Shown: positions 12,301 to 25,834, counted from the stretch's first letter. The stretch: 64,000 nucleotides of DNA from Lamellibrachia columna (GCA_963662155.1 OY759271.1:1338132-1402131); one strand, 5' to 3'. Program-made: numbers and translations. Notes: generated by a model from the sequence alone, not told the origin.

Positions 12301-12562
12301 GGTCTGCCAGGGGGTGGAGTGTAAGGTCTGCCAAGGGGTGGAGTGTAAGGTCTGGCAGAGGATGGATTGTAAGGTCTGCCAGGCGTGGGTGTGTAAGGTC
12401 TGCCAGGGGACGGTGTGTAAGGTCTGCCAGGGGTGGAGTGTAAGATCTGTCAAGGGGTGGAGTGTAAGATCTGTCAAGGGGTGGTGTGTAAGGTCTGCCA
12501 GGGGATGGTGTGTAAGGTCTGCCAGGGGTGGCGTGTAAGGTCCGTCAGGGGGTGGTGTGTAA
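12301..12562. repeat. 24-bp minisatellite (about 11 copies) in SINE 3' module
   Basis: The unit ggtctgccagggggtggagt plus gtaa has moderate divergence. SINE copies at 33688 and 59250 carry one or two equivalents (aggtctgccaggtggtgaag), so the array arose from the SINE's own sequence. Confidence 0.85.
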
Positions 12563-12600
12563 AGCGCGTTGAACAGTCACACAAACCGGATACTGCGAAG

Positions 12601-13593
12601 AATAAGTAACCTTTTGGACCCCATCTGTTACGAGGAAAGGCGGATAAGCATTTAATTGCCGACATTGACAAATGCCAAGTCTCTCTGTTAGTTCAGAGGC
12701 CGACAAACAAACATCCTAGATAGGTGTCTGGTTATTCTAATGAAGTTTATAAAAACATAAAAACAATATTTTAACGTTCCTTAATTAAGCATAATACTGT
12801 TTGTGTTGCTGACAAGTAGTCAATAAAACTCGATTTGCTCTGACTACATATCATGATACATGCATGTCCTGCTATTACAGTACGCTCTACAAATAACGAC
12901 ACTCGAACTCAATTGCGGTAGCACAGAAAGCATTTCCCATAATGTATGCGCACAAATTGTACTTAAAGGGTCTTACCGGACGCTTGGGTTTACGCATTAA
13001 CCTCACAATTAGTGGGGATATTTGTGACAGACGAACGATTTGTCAACAACTCAGCACTGCGCCAACTCGCTAACAGCGACATTTCCCGCCGCCCCCACAG
13101 AGGTCACCGAGTTCACGGTTACAGCAGACGACACTTGAGTTTTGACGCTCGTGTCGTGGTCCGGTGTCGATGTCAAAATACACAGTCGTAATACACAGTC
13201 CGAGTCTACACTTTGTTCACGCAGGCGACAAGTCTTAGGCGAGTTTTTATTACCAACAACAAATCTAAAAAAGTTGTAATCCAGCATACGAAATTGAAAC
13301 TCGCTTTTATATCTAACTATGATTAGGTCCACCCAATAAAATTAACAAACAGCCCAAACACATATTTTCTAGGAGAAGTAAAAAGAACTATACAACACAC
13401 CGGTTCGCTTAAAAGTCTACCAAGCCGTTAGATTAGGAATTGTTTTTCTTTAGGCCTACTACTTAGTAAGTGATCACGGATGATGCAGTGTCTTGGCGCT
13501 GTGTTCTTGCTTGTAATGCTAGGCGTACATTGCTAAACTTCTGTTGTGAATAGCGCATTTGCGCGATTGTGTCAGCGCGCATTACACGACATT
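12601..13593. other. Intergenic, nothing recognised
   Basis: No exon or RNA gene was recognised. The 93-codon minus-strand frame at 13051-13332 has no family features. Confidence 0.5.
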
Positions 13594-13640
13594 CATGGGC
13601 GGACGCAGGGGGGCAAGGGGGCACTTGCCCCCCTGGGTCT
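13594..13640. mobile_element. Isolated hAT-like terminal sequence with strong hairpin
   Basis: The stretch gggcggacgcagggggg resembles the end of hAT-type MITEs. It contains a perfect 10-bp stem, GGGGGGCAAG (13608-13617) and CTTGCCCCCC (13624-13633), around a 6-nt loop. No matching opposite end was found, so it is a fragment if it is a transposon. Confidence 0.4.
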
Positions 13641-13700
13641 GGATTTTTTTCGGACGTATATTCGTGAGCTCAAAGTATGTGTTAACTTTACATCTTTACA

Positions 13701-13707
13701 CACGCAT

Positions 13708-13798
<91 letters not shown>

Positions 13799-13862
13799 TA
13801 CCACACACACGTGTATGTGTATGTATATATGTATGTGTATATGTATATGTTTGTGTATATAT

Positions 13863-13959
<97 letters not shown>

Positions 13960-13990
13960 TATATATAATATATAACATATTATATATAAT
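13701..13990. repeat. Compound microsatellite: (ACGC)n, (CA)n, (TA)n
   Basis: ACGC units run to about 13762, then CA to about 13793, then imperfect TG/TA, then a pure TA run at about 13870-13952, and TA-rich palindromic sequence to about 13990. Apparent frames of 138-140 codons are repeat translations. Confidence 0.95.
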
Positions 13991-14068
13991 ATATTATATA
14001 CCAGTGAATATTATAGTTAGGTAAATATATTAAGCTTCCCAGGCGCGGTCGACTGTAACAACTAGCCG

Positions 14069-14346
<278 letters not shown>

Positions 14347-14466
14347 AATATGTAAAGCGACTTCAACTTGAATGAATGATACACCCACGTACTCACTCAC
14401 GCACACACGCACGAACATCCACATTTCAATTAATCGCGCAATATTTATTAATTGCTCAAATTTAAG

Positions 14467-14533
14467 ATTGAACAAGATTGCCATCCAAGGCACACACACA
14501 GATGGCAAGTGAACAAAATAGCAATTGGCTTAT
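14467..14533 (+). repeat. Dispersed repeat family copy 1
   Basis: The sequence gattgaacaagattgccatc continues to agatggcaagtgaacaaaat and gcaattggctt. The same order of words occurs at 17005-17065 and 55590-55655, so this is an interspersed repeat of unknown type. Confidence 0.6.
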
Positions 14534-14539
14534 CGATAG

Positions 14540-15188
14540 TCCAACCATTTTTTATCTATGGTAAACCGCCCTGCTGTGATATTTGTCTATTTATTTAATA
14601 TATTCACGCTGCTACAATCTACAGTACTGGTCATAAGCTAGTACGCTAGGCTTCATGTGTGAATCAAAGCGTTCACACGGCGTGGTTAAATAATAAATTT
14701 AGTTCTTTCAGTCATTGTTCGCTGGCTGAGTCATTGGTGCGAGCCGCCCGAGCGTTGTCGCAGTTGTAACAACTTGCCCTAATAAAATTGTAACAACTTG
14801 CCCAAAACAAATTTTGCAGTTGAACGCACGTGGACGATAATTAACCCTGAATTTCAATTAACTTCTACTTTGCATAACCCCTTATACTGTATATACATGC
14901 ATGTTTAAAGTCTCATTCACGAAACATAAACAGTGGCTACGTGATATGATATTATGTAGGCATAGCAAAAACGTTTTAGGTGGTTAACATGTCGTTTTTG
15001 TTCACACTTCTTTAATTTCGTCTTCTTAACTCCCGATTTTGGACAGTGTCCGCTCGTGGACTTCCAACCAACTACTGTCGATGGTGACTCCATATGTGTG
15101 ATATGGTATGATAAGACGACTCTGTAACAACGTGCCTTGTATACAATTAGTCCCGGTCTCCCCTATTGTATGAACGAAAAAGTATGTA

Positions 15189-15220
<32 letters not shown>

Positions 15221-16401
15221 AGCGTGCGTGCGTGCGTGCGTGTGTGTGTCACTTTAATCATTATTCATGTAAAACTAGAATCGGCTTCTAAAAACCACTT
15301 AACATACCCGCTGAATATCAACAAATGCGTGATCGTGAAGAGAGATTGTCACGGTTGAAACTGGCTCACAGTTTATAAACATATTATGACTTATTACATA
15401 GTTATTCCCTTGTCAAAAAACTACATAAATGCATAGAGCGGCGTTTGAAACAGACTCGTCGAGGTTCCTTTAAATGAAGCCATCCATCGTCGTTTTATGG
15501 GAGTTTTTAAAGGTGCATCTATGTAGTGATATGCACCAGTGGTAGCGTATCGTTGCCCCAGTGGGTCGGCAATGCCCACCGAGGGCCTAGCAAAGCGTGA
15601 CTGCTTTCCGTGCTCACCTGCGCCGATGCGGTGTGATTGGCTAACGTCACTGCGCCATGCACGTGACAAGAGTATGTATTCGAGCGGCTTATGCCATTCG
15701 GACGAACACACACCTGGCATTAATCGGACGAGTTCCCTCAAACCGTGGATCACATTGGGGCACGGACAGTCTGACAGGAATCCGGCACGGAACTACGCAC
15801 GTGTACTTGGCTCGCGAAGACGGATATAGCAGCGGTGGTTGGTGACTCGGCCACGTCCACAGCGCTTGGCTACGACGTTAGTCAGAGCAAACAGCCGGCG
15901 ACCGGTTGTAATGAGTGGGTGCTGGGCCGCTATACCGCACAGCGACGTGGGTCGACTCACTTGTAACCGGCGTCATCGCACAGACGACAGCCACTGCGCG
16001 ACGCTTGGATTTCACTGACGCTATTTCGACGCTATTTCGACAAAGATCATTTTACGTACAGCGTCAAAGCGCCAGTTCCAGTGGTTGATATGGTAAGTGG
16101 TGATCTGTAATGCACGTATAGGCCTATTTCACACAGTTGTGTTGTGGTTAGTTGTCGGCGTAGAAACAGAGTTGCATTATATATGACCTTCGTCATAGCA
16201 CATTTTCTACCGGTTAGAGTTCGCTGATGACATATTCCCCGTTCCACCTGTGACATCGTTGTACAAGGCGAAATGATTGACCTACCACTGATGTCATCCG
16301 CACATTCGAGCGGGCGATAATATCGATAAGCATGGATTCTTAACACACCATCGCTGTCACATGTCGAGGCGGGGAACGGTTAAATGCAGCGGTGACGCGA
16401 C
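14540..16401. other. Intergenic; short (GTGC)n tract, no gene recognised
   Basis: A GCGT/GTGC microsatellite lies at 15187-15249. The rest is CpG-rich unique-looking sequence without recognisable coding potential. Confidence 0.55.
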
Positions 16402-16458
16402 ATGATTGATAGCCTTACCTGGTATTTTGCTACGATCACTGGTGACGCTATCAATCAT
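16402..16458. repeat. Perfect 11-bp inverted repeat
   Basis: ATGATTGATAG (16402-16412) is the exact reverse complement of CTATCAATCAT (16448-16458). Both are close to the word ggtgacgc, which is repeated on each side. It may be the ends of a very small foldback element or chance. Confidence 0.4.
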
Positions 16459-17004
16459 CATATCACGCTCCTACGGCGACATTGTTGGGCATGCAAGGCG
16501 GTGTTGTAGAAAGTAAGTTATCCTGGTCTTATACCGAAGAACAAAGTTAAAAGCACACACACACATTCACTTGTGTTGAGTAGACGTTACTTAACCACAC
16601 ACAGTCACACATCATCCGTACCAGGTAACTGATTCACCAGTTCGTGTTTCGGATATTATACGGGCATCGTTTCAGCTGTTACACAACTGTCTTACTCTCG
16701 CGTTACGGATATTTTGCAAGTAGACACCATCGTGATGCTTTCTGGGGTGGTACCAAAGCCGCACCACAAAATGATACACACTCCTTCTTTACTCGAAATA
16801 TGGCTTCAGCGCAACATTAGTCAACCTCGTAAAATCGCAGCAGTAGACAATCGCAGTAGGCCTATTGCGAAGTAACTGCTCATCGGATGTCTGTCGACAG
16901 TAACGCAGTATTACTTACTTGCAAAGTTGCGTACACCAGTCATGCCATTAGGCCGTGGAAATGCCAGTTTAAAGTTATATTTGAGCATCGTCAATATTTA
17001 ATGA

Positions 17005-17065
17005 GAGTGCCACCCACACAACTAGCTCCAGATGGCGAGTGGAGAAGGAAGCAATTGGCTTGTCA
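17005..17065 (+). repeat. Dispersed repeat family copy 2
   Basis: The segments gtgccacccacacaactagc, tccagatggcgagtggagaa and ggaagcaattggctt match the copies at 14467 and 55590 in order and spacing. Confidence 0.6.
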
Positions 17066-19431
17066 AGAATTCACAAATTTAATCTACGCGTGGCCCGCCC
17101 CTGTCAGCTAGCTGTCAATGCTGCTTCAAACACATTCACACTGCTAACATTTACACAGTCATTAGAAACATCTCATCATTCATCGACTGTGCGAACGAAT
17201 ACTTTCTTGTGTACTCACTCTACACTCTCCGTCGACATGCTTCTTCGTGACTTCTATACTTGTACTATACCTTCTGCAAACAGGAACACGATATTTATAT
17301 GATTATCTTCATAATAATTTATTAATCAGTTCAGTATTATTTTCATCTCCTGGTTTGTAGTGTTGCCAAGTAAATTATGCCAGTGAACACCCCAGGTTAA
17401 GATAATTCTAAGACTTGCCTCAGCGGAACAGGAGGAAGAGGAGTACTTATGCCCAACAATTCACCTTCATCTTCCCGGCTCTTTTGAAACCCGATGCACA
17501 TTGAAAGGTCATCGCACTGTCGCGCAGTTCAGTTCACAATTGACATGTGTTGTCGGGGTGATTTCGCACTGTCGTCGGCATTTTGTGCCATTGTCCGAAG
17601 AGAGATAACGACCGCTTCTCCCGTCGGACCATTGGTGACAACAGAATCGTATCAGTAGCAAGGTTCTACACCGTTCAACTAAGTAAAGGCTGAGACTGCA
17701 TTTAGTTAGTGCATATATTGGTGAACTGTAGACGCAGAGAAAGACCATCGAATGCCACGACTCTACATCAAACTGTCTGCACCTGCACCAGCTGTAACAG
17801 AGAATTTGATTTTCTAGTCACAGCAGATGCTATGCAAAGCACTGATGTCATCTACGGCATAGCTCCATTATCTTTCGAGTTAAACGGGTGCAAATGCATG
17901 ATATAGGTGGAAATGATCCCTATATATCGTGGAGATGTTATACTATACTTGTCGTCTTTATACGAAGTGAAACAGTAGGTGCCCGGATTGCGGGGGTAAA
18001 GCTGTGCGCTTGCACGACGTAGGCGGGCGACCAGTCGATATTCTTAACTTTCTTTTTCGACCTTGATGGTTTCTTGTTGCCCAACCAACTTCGTCGTACA
18101 CAATGCTATCTCTCTTTACTAAGAGCATAAAACATATATACAAGTTATTTGTTTCAATATGTCATTAACACACACGTATTCGTTTAAGTTTTAAGGTATC
18201 GATTTACACCATTCACTTCGAAATCCATTCTTGCGTAAAGGCACTTCGTCGTAACTGACATTAGACAGCGTTAGAAACCTTCGAACAGTTATTCTGGTGT
18301 CGTGACAAACTGAATTGCTACCACATGTTCTGTCTGTGGTGTTGGTATTTGATTATGTGCGATGAATACATACACACAAGATTGCACGTAGCTGTGAAGT
18401 AGTGCTGGAGTCAATGGAGTCTTTATGTAGAAGCAAAGAATGTGCGTGGCTCCGGGCGATTTAGACTGCGACAATGCGTTAACAGATTCTTCAGCATAGA
18501 ACCGAAGAACCAGTGACCGTGGTAAGAATAAGACATGCTAATACGGTAATTCGGGGTTTTCATGTGACTTGCCCAGTCAGCTGTCGAAACCAGACTTCTG
18601 GTCAGATCACATTGTTGACCATGACTTTTACCGACATTAAAAAGGGGGCGTTGCTGAAAAAACTATGGCTCACCGCAAAAGGAAATAAACCCATATTTGG
18701 AACCGCACGTGCACCCTTAGGCACCACGCAGTGTTAATCGCCGGGGTTAATCATAGGGATACTTATGATGTCAGTGGTTAATTACAACACTCTTTAGCCC
18801 CATGCACTTCCTACGGGCAGATAAAGGAGCGATTGGTGTATAAACTGCAGCTGACAGTTCACGTTTCCGTTTTTGTCAGAGATAATTTCATGTCGGAGTT
18901 CTAAGTCTTTCAAAGCGGATTGCAATTAGGTGCAATTCATTGTTTGTGGCATCGAAGCTTGCCGTTTTCAATGTAGAATATAGCTTCTTCAATAACAAAA
19001 CGTTTGGTTCAGTCGGGAAATAAAAGTAATCCTCTAACCTAAGCCTATTGGCATACATAGACACTGCCGTCGATAGACAGTCTGGTAATAATTCGACCTT
19101 GTTTATTGTTTTACACCTTTCAGTTTCGTGTGTTTATTTTACACTATTCAACAGTGGCAATTTAATAGTGCATTTTACAATTTCAAAAATCGAATAAACT
19201 ATGACAGTGATCCGAAGTCACCACAATCTATTGTAGAAATGGTGTATATATGTTCCAAGCAGCTGTCCAATAACCAAGAGGTATATCAAGAGCATTAGTG
19301 AATATACCAACACATTTGTTAAATTGTCTCCCTTTTTGCTTTGTACTTTGAAGAAGCAAATATTACTTTAGGCCTTCTCCGCGATTAGGTATTCCCACAA
19401 TACATGTTATGACAACCAACACGTACATGGG
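17066..19431. other. Intergenic, nothing recognised
   Basis: No exon, RNA gene or tandem repeat was recognised on either strand. Confidence 0.5.
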
Positions 19432-19590
19432 GCAGTAGCGGTCGCGCTGCGGACTTTGAGGTTAGAACGTCTGGCTATCAGTCGAGAAAACCCGGGTTCG
19501 AATCCTCTTGCTGCCGTTTCGAAGCTTTGGCCATTTCGTTCATCCCACTTTGCCTCAGTTCACTCAGCTGTATAAACGTTTTGTTTGAGA
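19432..19590 (+). mobile_element. tRNA-derived SINE copy, head and body
   Basis: The head can form a 7-bp acceptor-like stem, GGCAGTA (from 19434) with TGCTGCC (ending about 19517), counting one G-T pair. A B box GGTTCGAATCC sits at 19496-19506. The following cgtttcgaagctttggccat and gcctcagttcactcagctgt match the SINEs at 12023 and 59150. The T-stem does not pair fully and the spacing is long, so this is a SINE head rather than a functional tRNA. Confidence 0.75.
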
Positions 19591-22336
19591 GTCTATGCAA
19601 CGAGAAGTGGAACATCACACGTTCAAATTGTTCGACAGTTCAGCTTGATGTAACTACCGCGGCTCGATAATAAATTGTAAACATTATTCTTAGCCTACGT
19701 TTGGTGTTACAAAAGGATCAAAGTTAAGCAACATGCCGGAGTAGTTACCCAAACTTGAGACACCATTAGAGAAAATTATGATGAATTCAACACGCTTATG
19801 TTTGAAAGAGTCGCCACAATGGCGCAGCTAGTGGCTATTTAGACGGCCAGTCCATGAGTGATCAAACGTCGGAGCTACAGGAGTGGTGACAGAGAAAACA
19901 AACTGCAGGGGTACACCAAATTGGACTTGGGTCATATCGTTGAGTCAGCGTCTATGAAGACAGAATGACAGAACTGGAGTGTCACATGCACCTTATCATG
20001 TACCGTTATAATTGGTACGAGATACCATCAGTGAACTTGCACTTTAATTACATCTAGTAGCCATATATTTGCATGGTGAGCGAGTGGAAGTGTAATTATA
20101 GACGTCAACATACACACCAACACACGACGACAGGCCAAAATGTCAGATCAGAAACATCGATCTTATGCGCAGTTGACAAATTATTTACTGAAAGACTCAC
20201 AGTACTATTTTTTACTAATGCCGTCTTGCACACCAATGGTGGCAAGCTGCCAGTGCTGGTCATGGTATAATTTGTATGTGCTCTCCGACCCCAGAAACCC
20301 AGCTTGAACATAACAGTGCCTGGATGGACGTCGCGTTGGTCTTGCAAGTATCCATGCATATTCGTTACGCCGTTGCAGCAATCACTGATACATACATAAT
20401 TGTATAAATATCATATACATTCACACAAAGTACCGATATGATTAGCCAATATATTTCTTGTAGCCTACTTACTACATTCATTAACATGTTTATAGCTTAG
20501 TATACATGTCAACGACGAAGGTGTATGAAATTCATGGAATGACACGCGTTTCCAATTACACATAAGCACCGGTGTACTATCAGTACTCAGGTATTTGATA
20601 GTCATCGTTGACAACAACCTGAACACAAGACTGCGGTTTTACAAGGCATCCACTTATCAAGTTATGACCTTCACACTCGGAGCTTCCACCTGCCAGACCT
20701 TCTCGCTGTAGAACTTACAAAAACTGCTTCCAGTGCTTCATCTTTCGCACACGACACTGTTCAGCAACAAAGCGTGATTTTGCAGCACAAACGATTGACA
20801 AAGCTTTCTGAAAAAAAGATGTCATTATGAGTTAGGTGACACGACACCACGAGTCACAGACAATTCGATTCGTAAAGCAGCAAGTTGAAACGTCTGTATT
20901 TTGACTGTTACTTGGGCTCAACAATACGTCTATTCATCACTGTAAAATCGGTTGCAGTTTTACCATTGAAATGTAGTTTACCTGTGCATAATTATACACA
21001 GACCTCTATCTCTGATGCGAAGACCTTATCTGTGATCTTTAGCACTGAATAACGTATGCTGATCGTCACACCACATGCCTGGCTATGCAATCATGTTAGT
21101 AACTTCTCAGTAGCCGTATATGGGCCATTATGGTGGGGTAATGAAGTGGGTAGTGAAGCGGTAACTCCCCTTTGATCGGTTTCAATTACGTATTCTATGT
21201 TATTAGGGTTTCGACCATCGACGCTGCCCTGAAAGGACTCGTCCGAATGCACTCGATCGCTTTAGTTACCCATTAAGGTTGATTCAGGCGCGAGTTATTT
21301 GTTTCGCAAAAAGATAACATTGTCGGCGCGCCTGTGGAATACGACTGAAGATTGAATGGGTCGAAATGAATATTGCGAGGTACGCAAAACGAGAATACGA
21401 CAGCATTGCTGGTGATAAGTTAGTTACACAACGCATTAACAAAATGTCCTGCCAAAGTCTAGTTGGTGTACAGGCCGTGCAAAAGGAGACACAACACACT
21501 TTGAATTGATCAATGTGATTGTTAATATTGTAAAGGGGAAATAAATAATGTGAAACGTTATACCATACCCACGGGATTAAACCGGTTGCTTAACATAGGA
21601 ACCGAGACCCGGTTCCCGCATAAACATTTGAATAATATCAACAGACGCGCCTGTTTGGCAAGCAGGTGTATGCCCCTACCCGGATACCATCGGCATGGCA
21701 TCATGGCCTACCGCCCTGCATTCAACTCTCACCACCCATGATTAAATTGACCACTTCGGACAACTGTTATGCAACTGATGGTGGTCAGCCAACGTCAAAC
21801 GAGCGTCCCGAGAACCATTAGCGCCTGTTCGACCTACCGTGTATCGTTCCAGGGAGTCGGTGGCGCAGCTGGCTACCCGGGGCACCACCGCCACCTGCTG
21901 GATGCACTAACGTCAGCGCCACATGTACACATGCTTAGGGATATTCTCATTCCAACTCGCAACAGGTGTCCAGATTACCGTCCCATCGCTGTACGCCCGA
22001 GTGACCATGCGTGTCCAATTTTGGTCATCCGGTAGTTAATTATTCCGATTTAGCTTTCGTCCTTATCTCTACACGCACCCCTTCTTCAATGTGTTTAACA
22101 TGAATACCGTTTAACATGCTGTCCTACCATTTTGTATTTTTCACTATTCACTGTAATGACTTATTTCGATCCAGCTTCCTGTCGTACTCTTTCTTCGTCT
22201 GCTTTCTCTCCTCTTGTTCAATGTTTATACCATTCACACATCGGGTTTGTCAAGTATAATCTTTGCGTTCCCATGCACAATTTGGCACATTTTAGAGTCC
22301 CACCCACCAATCTCACCTCTCACCTATTTTTTAGGC
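19591..22336. other. Intergenic, nothing recognised
   Basis: No recognisable exon. Open frames here (20105-20359, 21769-22035 and others) have no family features. Confidence 0.5.
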
Positions 22337-22531
22337 CAGTGGCATACCTAAGATCTCGGCCAAAGGAAGGCCAAGCTTGGTCACCCATCAGCTTACCAAG
22401 GTCACCCATCAGCTTACCAAGGTCACCCATCAGCTTACCAAGGTCACCCATCAGCTTACCAAGGTCACCAATCAGCTTACCAAGGTCACCAATCAGCTTA
22501 CCAAAACCCGAAGTAACTAAATACGCCACTG
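22337..22531. mobile_element. hAT-like MITE with 8-bp target duplication and internal array
   Basis: The terminus CAGTGGCATACCTAAGATC pairs with CTAAATACGCCACTG at the other end. Flanks are ttttaggc on the left (22329-22336) and tttgaggc on the right (22532-22539), 7 of 8 identical. This fits the 8-bp target-site duplication of hAT elements. The interior is mostly a 21-bp tandem array (about 22374-22503) that the sibling copy at 10630-10800 lacks. Confidence 0.75.
22374..22503. repeat. 21-bp x 6 minisatellite inside the MITE
   Basis: The unit is aaggtcacccatcagcttac plus c. The last two units read accaatcag. The seed is the caagcttagtcaccc/agtttac part of the MITE, present once in the copy at 10630. 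Confidence 0.9.
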
Positions 22532-22693
22532 TTTGAGGCCAAAGTCCCACCGATGTTTAGGACCATCCTCCCACCGGCACACCCACACCCCGCACCCACA
22601 CCCCACACCCCACACCCGCATTACAAATCGAATATTACTTATGATTTGGCGTCGCGGATACGAACATTTGTGAGTTTAACTTGCATAAACGGT

Positions 22694-22889
22694 GCTCCGG
22701 TAGCTACCACATCGGGACGATGCTCCGGTAGCTACCACATCGGGACGATGCTCCGGTAGCTACCACATCGGGACGATGCTCCGGTAGCTACCACATCGGG
22801 ACGGTGCTCCGGTAGCTACCACATCGGGACGATGCTCCGGTAGCTACCACATCGGGACGGTGCTCCGGTAGCTACCACATCGGGACGAT
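22694..22889. repeat. 28-bp tandem array, 7 copies
   Basis: The unit is gctccggtagctaccacatc plus gggacgat (or gggacggt). Each unit contains the perfect 10-bp palindrome GGTAGCTACC. Confidence 0.95.
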
Positions 22890-25834
22890 GCATGCGGTAT
22901 GGATTCACAGCCGATGTCTATAGGGAACTCACTCTGATGCGAGATGGGAACCGACACCGGCTTGAATAACCAAATATACACAAAGGACAAACAAGTACAG
23001 ACTGTACTGTGGTATGCACGGCACCGGAATTACACAATGATCTATTTCGAAAGTCCAATTTGTATGCGCGAAATAGAGACTGCGTGTGTTTACCAAAGAG
23101 GTAAAGTAGCACATTTGTAGCGAGCCGACACCCGAGCATGTTCGGTCAACACTGTACCCTTGGGATATTAATTCGAATTCAATCTCGACGTATCTGTAGG
23201 AAGTATTCAGCCATGGTGTGAAATCAATGCACATGGGGTATTCATCCAGAGGTCTAGTGCCATGTATAGCCAGGCAATTGTTTTTGCAGCTGTCAGAGTT
23301 AATTCAAATTAAATTTAACGAGCGACTGAAAAAACAACGGAGGAAAAAGACGAGCGGACGCCAATCACTGCCGCCAATTCACTGCTGTCCACCGGTGATG
23401 GATGCATTGTTAGCAAGGGAACGTGTAATTACACGCGTTCCGACATCCAATGTGATCTTGCACAGAACGCCACCTCGTCAACCGACGTGAGCCCGTTGGC
23501 ATTCATCGACTAGTGCAACGAGCTGGTGAACCATCTCGGCGCCCTGGTCTGGAAGCTCCATCCATCCGTGCTCACGAACGCGATCTTCAAACGTGATGTC
23601 TCCAGTTTAACAATACCTGATCTATAGGGTGCTATCAGTTGTATCTACAATACCCCCAACAATTCGCGCTGACACAAACCGATAACGTCTGATAGGATGT
23701 TTAGGGTCTACGTGGCGCTGTTGGGTTCTTTGTTCGCGTTTCTTTCTGGAACAAAATTACAATAGGACACATATCCACAGCAGAACAACAACGCGAGTAC
23801 AAATACATAAGACGTCCCATGTGCACACGTAGTTTGCGAAACGTGCATGTTATCTACATTTACGTCTGCTGACAAAAAACGCGCAGCTTCACAGACCAGA
23901 CGCGCCTCGTGCGGTCCGAATGGCAATTTCCCCGTGACGCAATATCCCCGGCTGCTGAGACAGACGGTGCGGGTCCTGTTACGAAACCAGCAGGGATTAC
24001 TCTACTTGGAGAATACATCTCTCGTTACTAAGGCTGCCCAGGTCCTCCGCGGTGCTTCTTTGTGAATCGACCTCGCAGCGTGGTAATAAAACAAAACCCA
24101 ATACGTGGTTGCCTCTACGGGCAGTCGTTAGCCGTTCACCAGAGCGAGGGAATGCCAAAACCGGCATGCTCCATTATTTGTCCCGGATCCCCGGAGACGT
24201 CGTCCAGCCAGCCATCACCGCCAATTCCCGAGTTATCTAGACAGGATCGAAGCCCAGGGAATAGGCACGGTTAATTTTACAATTGATCACGGTGATTAAC
24301 GATTGCACCCGGGCAACACAGAATAGGCGGTTGCTAGTATGGGTCGTGTTTTATCTAGCAATTTTTTTTGCAGAACGATTTTTCAAATGGTATGATACCA
24401 TGGACATTTCAAGGATCAAACAGAATATGTTGTGATGCGAAATGGTGATGAGGCTGGGAATCCATTGATGGGAATTGTATGGCCTTCCCGGAAAGCTATA
24501 GGCTTATCTCAGTTCATGTTGTTTATGGAATTGTTTGCACGCTATGTGCACTTACTTGTCAAACACCGTATAAACGTTTGCGTCGGCGAGAGACATGAAT
24601 AAACGTCCAGCTAAAAGACGATAAGTGTCGCGTGCACACTATTACACAGGATCGAGGCTTTCGCAAAAGAATGGCGCGCCTGATTTAATGTAGCGGCCGG
24701 TCTATTCGTTCGCACAAAGGGCGTTCATTACGTCGTACACGCTTTGTGTCATGCACCAATATATCAGCAGTCAGTCCTAATTGCCCATGGACGTTGGTAA
24801 CTCTGACACCAGTGTTACCGAAATCCTGCGTAACAAATAACTCTAATGTGAATGCTCGAATTACGTAAACTTCAATTAAAGGGTTTATATTAGCTTACTA
24901 CGACAATGGCAAAGTGACTGTAAGTTCATTGAGAACTTGTACGGGTGTTGACCGCAACAGAATGGACGTGAACTGGGACGAGAGTGCTGTATTTACGCTC
25001 ACATTGTACATATTGTGAGAAGCCGTGGGCAGATCATTGCAATGCTAATTATAATCCGTCCTAAGGCTACTTCGGTACAGTACGAAGTTCTTGCTTTGAC
25101 TGTGGCACTTTGTTAGCTCGCATTAATATTAACTCGTACACAATCGACAACGATTGACCATGCTGGCTGTTTTTGTAACGTATCGTGTAGCCAGTTAGAC
25201 TTATGCTTCATATGACTGTATGCACATGAGTTTTGAAAGAAAAGTAAGCTTAATGCATCGACATTATTGGAAAGCGAAAATAGTTCGATCTTTTGACAAG
25301 ACTATAATTTCGTACCGTCGGCGTCAGCTTGAAGCAATGACGTTCCTTTATTAAGCCGGGTATGTAATCAGCCTCGCCGTGACGCTATCGATCGTTGTCG
25401 AACCGTAGAGGTGTGTATGCCTACATTATAAACATTGCAACAATAAATGAGGCCAAATTTTAAATGAACACGCACGTCTGAAATATATATATCCTATTCA
25501 CTGTATCGTGTGCATCACGCATGTCCTATAGTTGCTAACATAGATATCAATGCCTCGATGTAGATAACATTATCGTATAGTGTATGAATTGAGCAGTAGG
25601 CTTACTGCCACTACGTACGTGGGTTGAATGTGTCACGCACTACTTGCTGGCTTGTCAGTTTTAATAATTCACAACACATACGAGCGAATTTTAATTTAGG
25701 GCTACAAATCGAATGTTTAAAAAGGAAACAATTGATTGTACGTTGCCACTGGCACTGATACAATTGCAGTCAATCAATAGTCATTTTTTAATACACTGAC
25801 TCATTACTTTGCATGCCTAACGAGACGCACGCAA
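22890..25834. other. Intergenic, nothing recognised
   Basis: CpG-rich, no exon recognised. There is one perfect 7-bp-arm palindrome, ATGGTATGATACCAT, at 24387-24401. Confidence 0.5.

Larger units (their letters stand above)
12023..12600 (+). mobile_element. tRNA-derived SINE copy with two internal tandem expansions
   Basis: The head contains an A-box-like ggtggcatagtggttagaac and a B-box-like gggttggaatcc (RNA polymerase III internal promoter). This is followed by a body, ttcggagtttgggcaatttc, shared with the copies at 19432 and 59155. Two parts are expanded: a 20-bp segment (three copies, 12141-12195) and a 24-bp segment (about 11 copies, 12301-12562). The tail is tgtaaagcgcgttgaacagt. The B box has a G-for-C change (GGTTGGAATCC) that probably weakens it. 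Confidence 0.75.

Noticed and set aside
19432..19520. Functional tRNA gene
   Set aside because: The acceptor-like stem and B box are present, but the T stem does not pair and the head continues into SINE body sequence shared with other copies.
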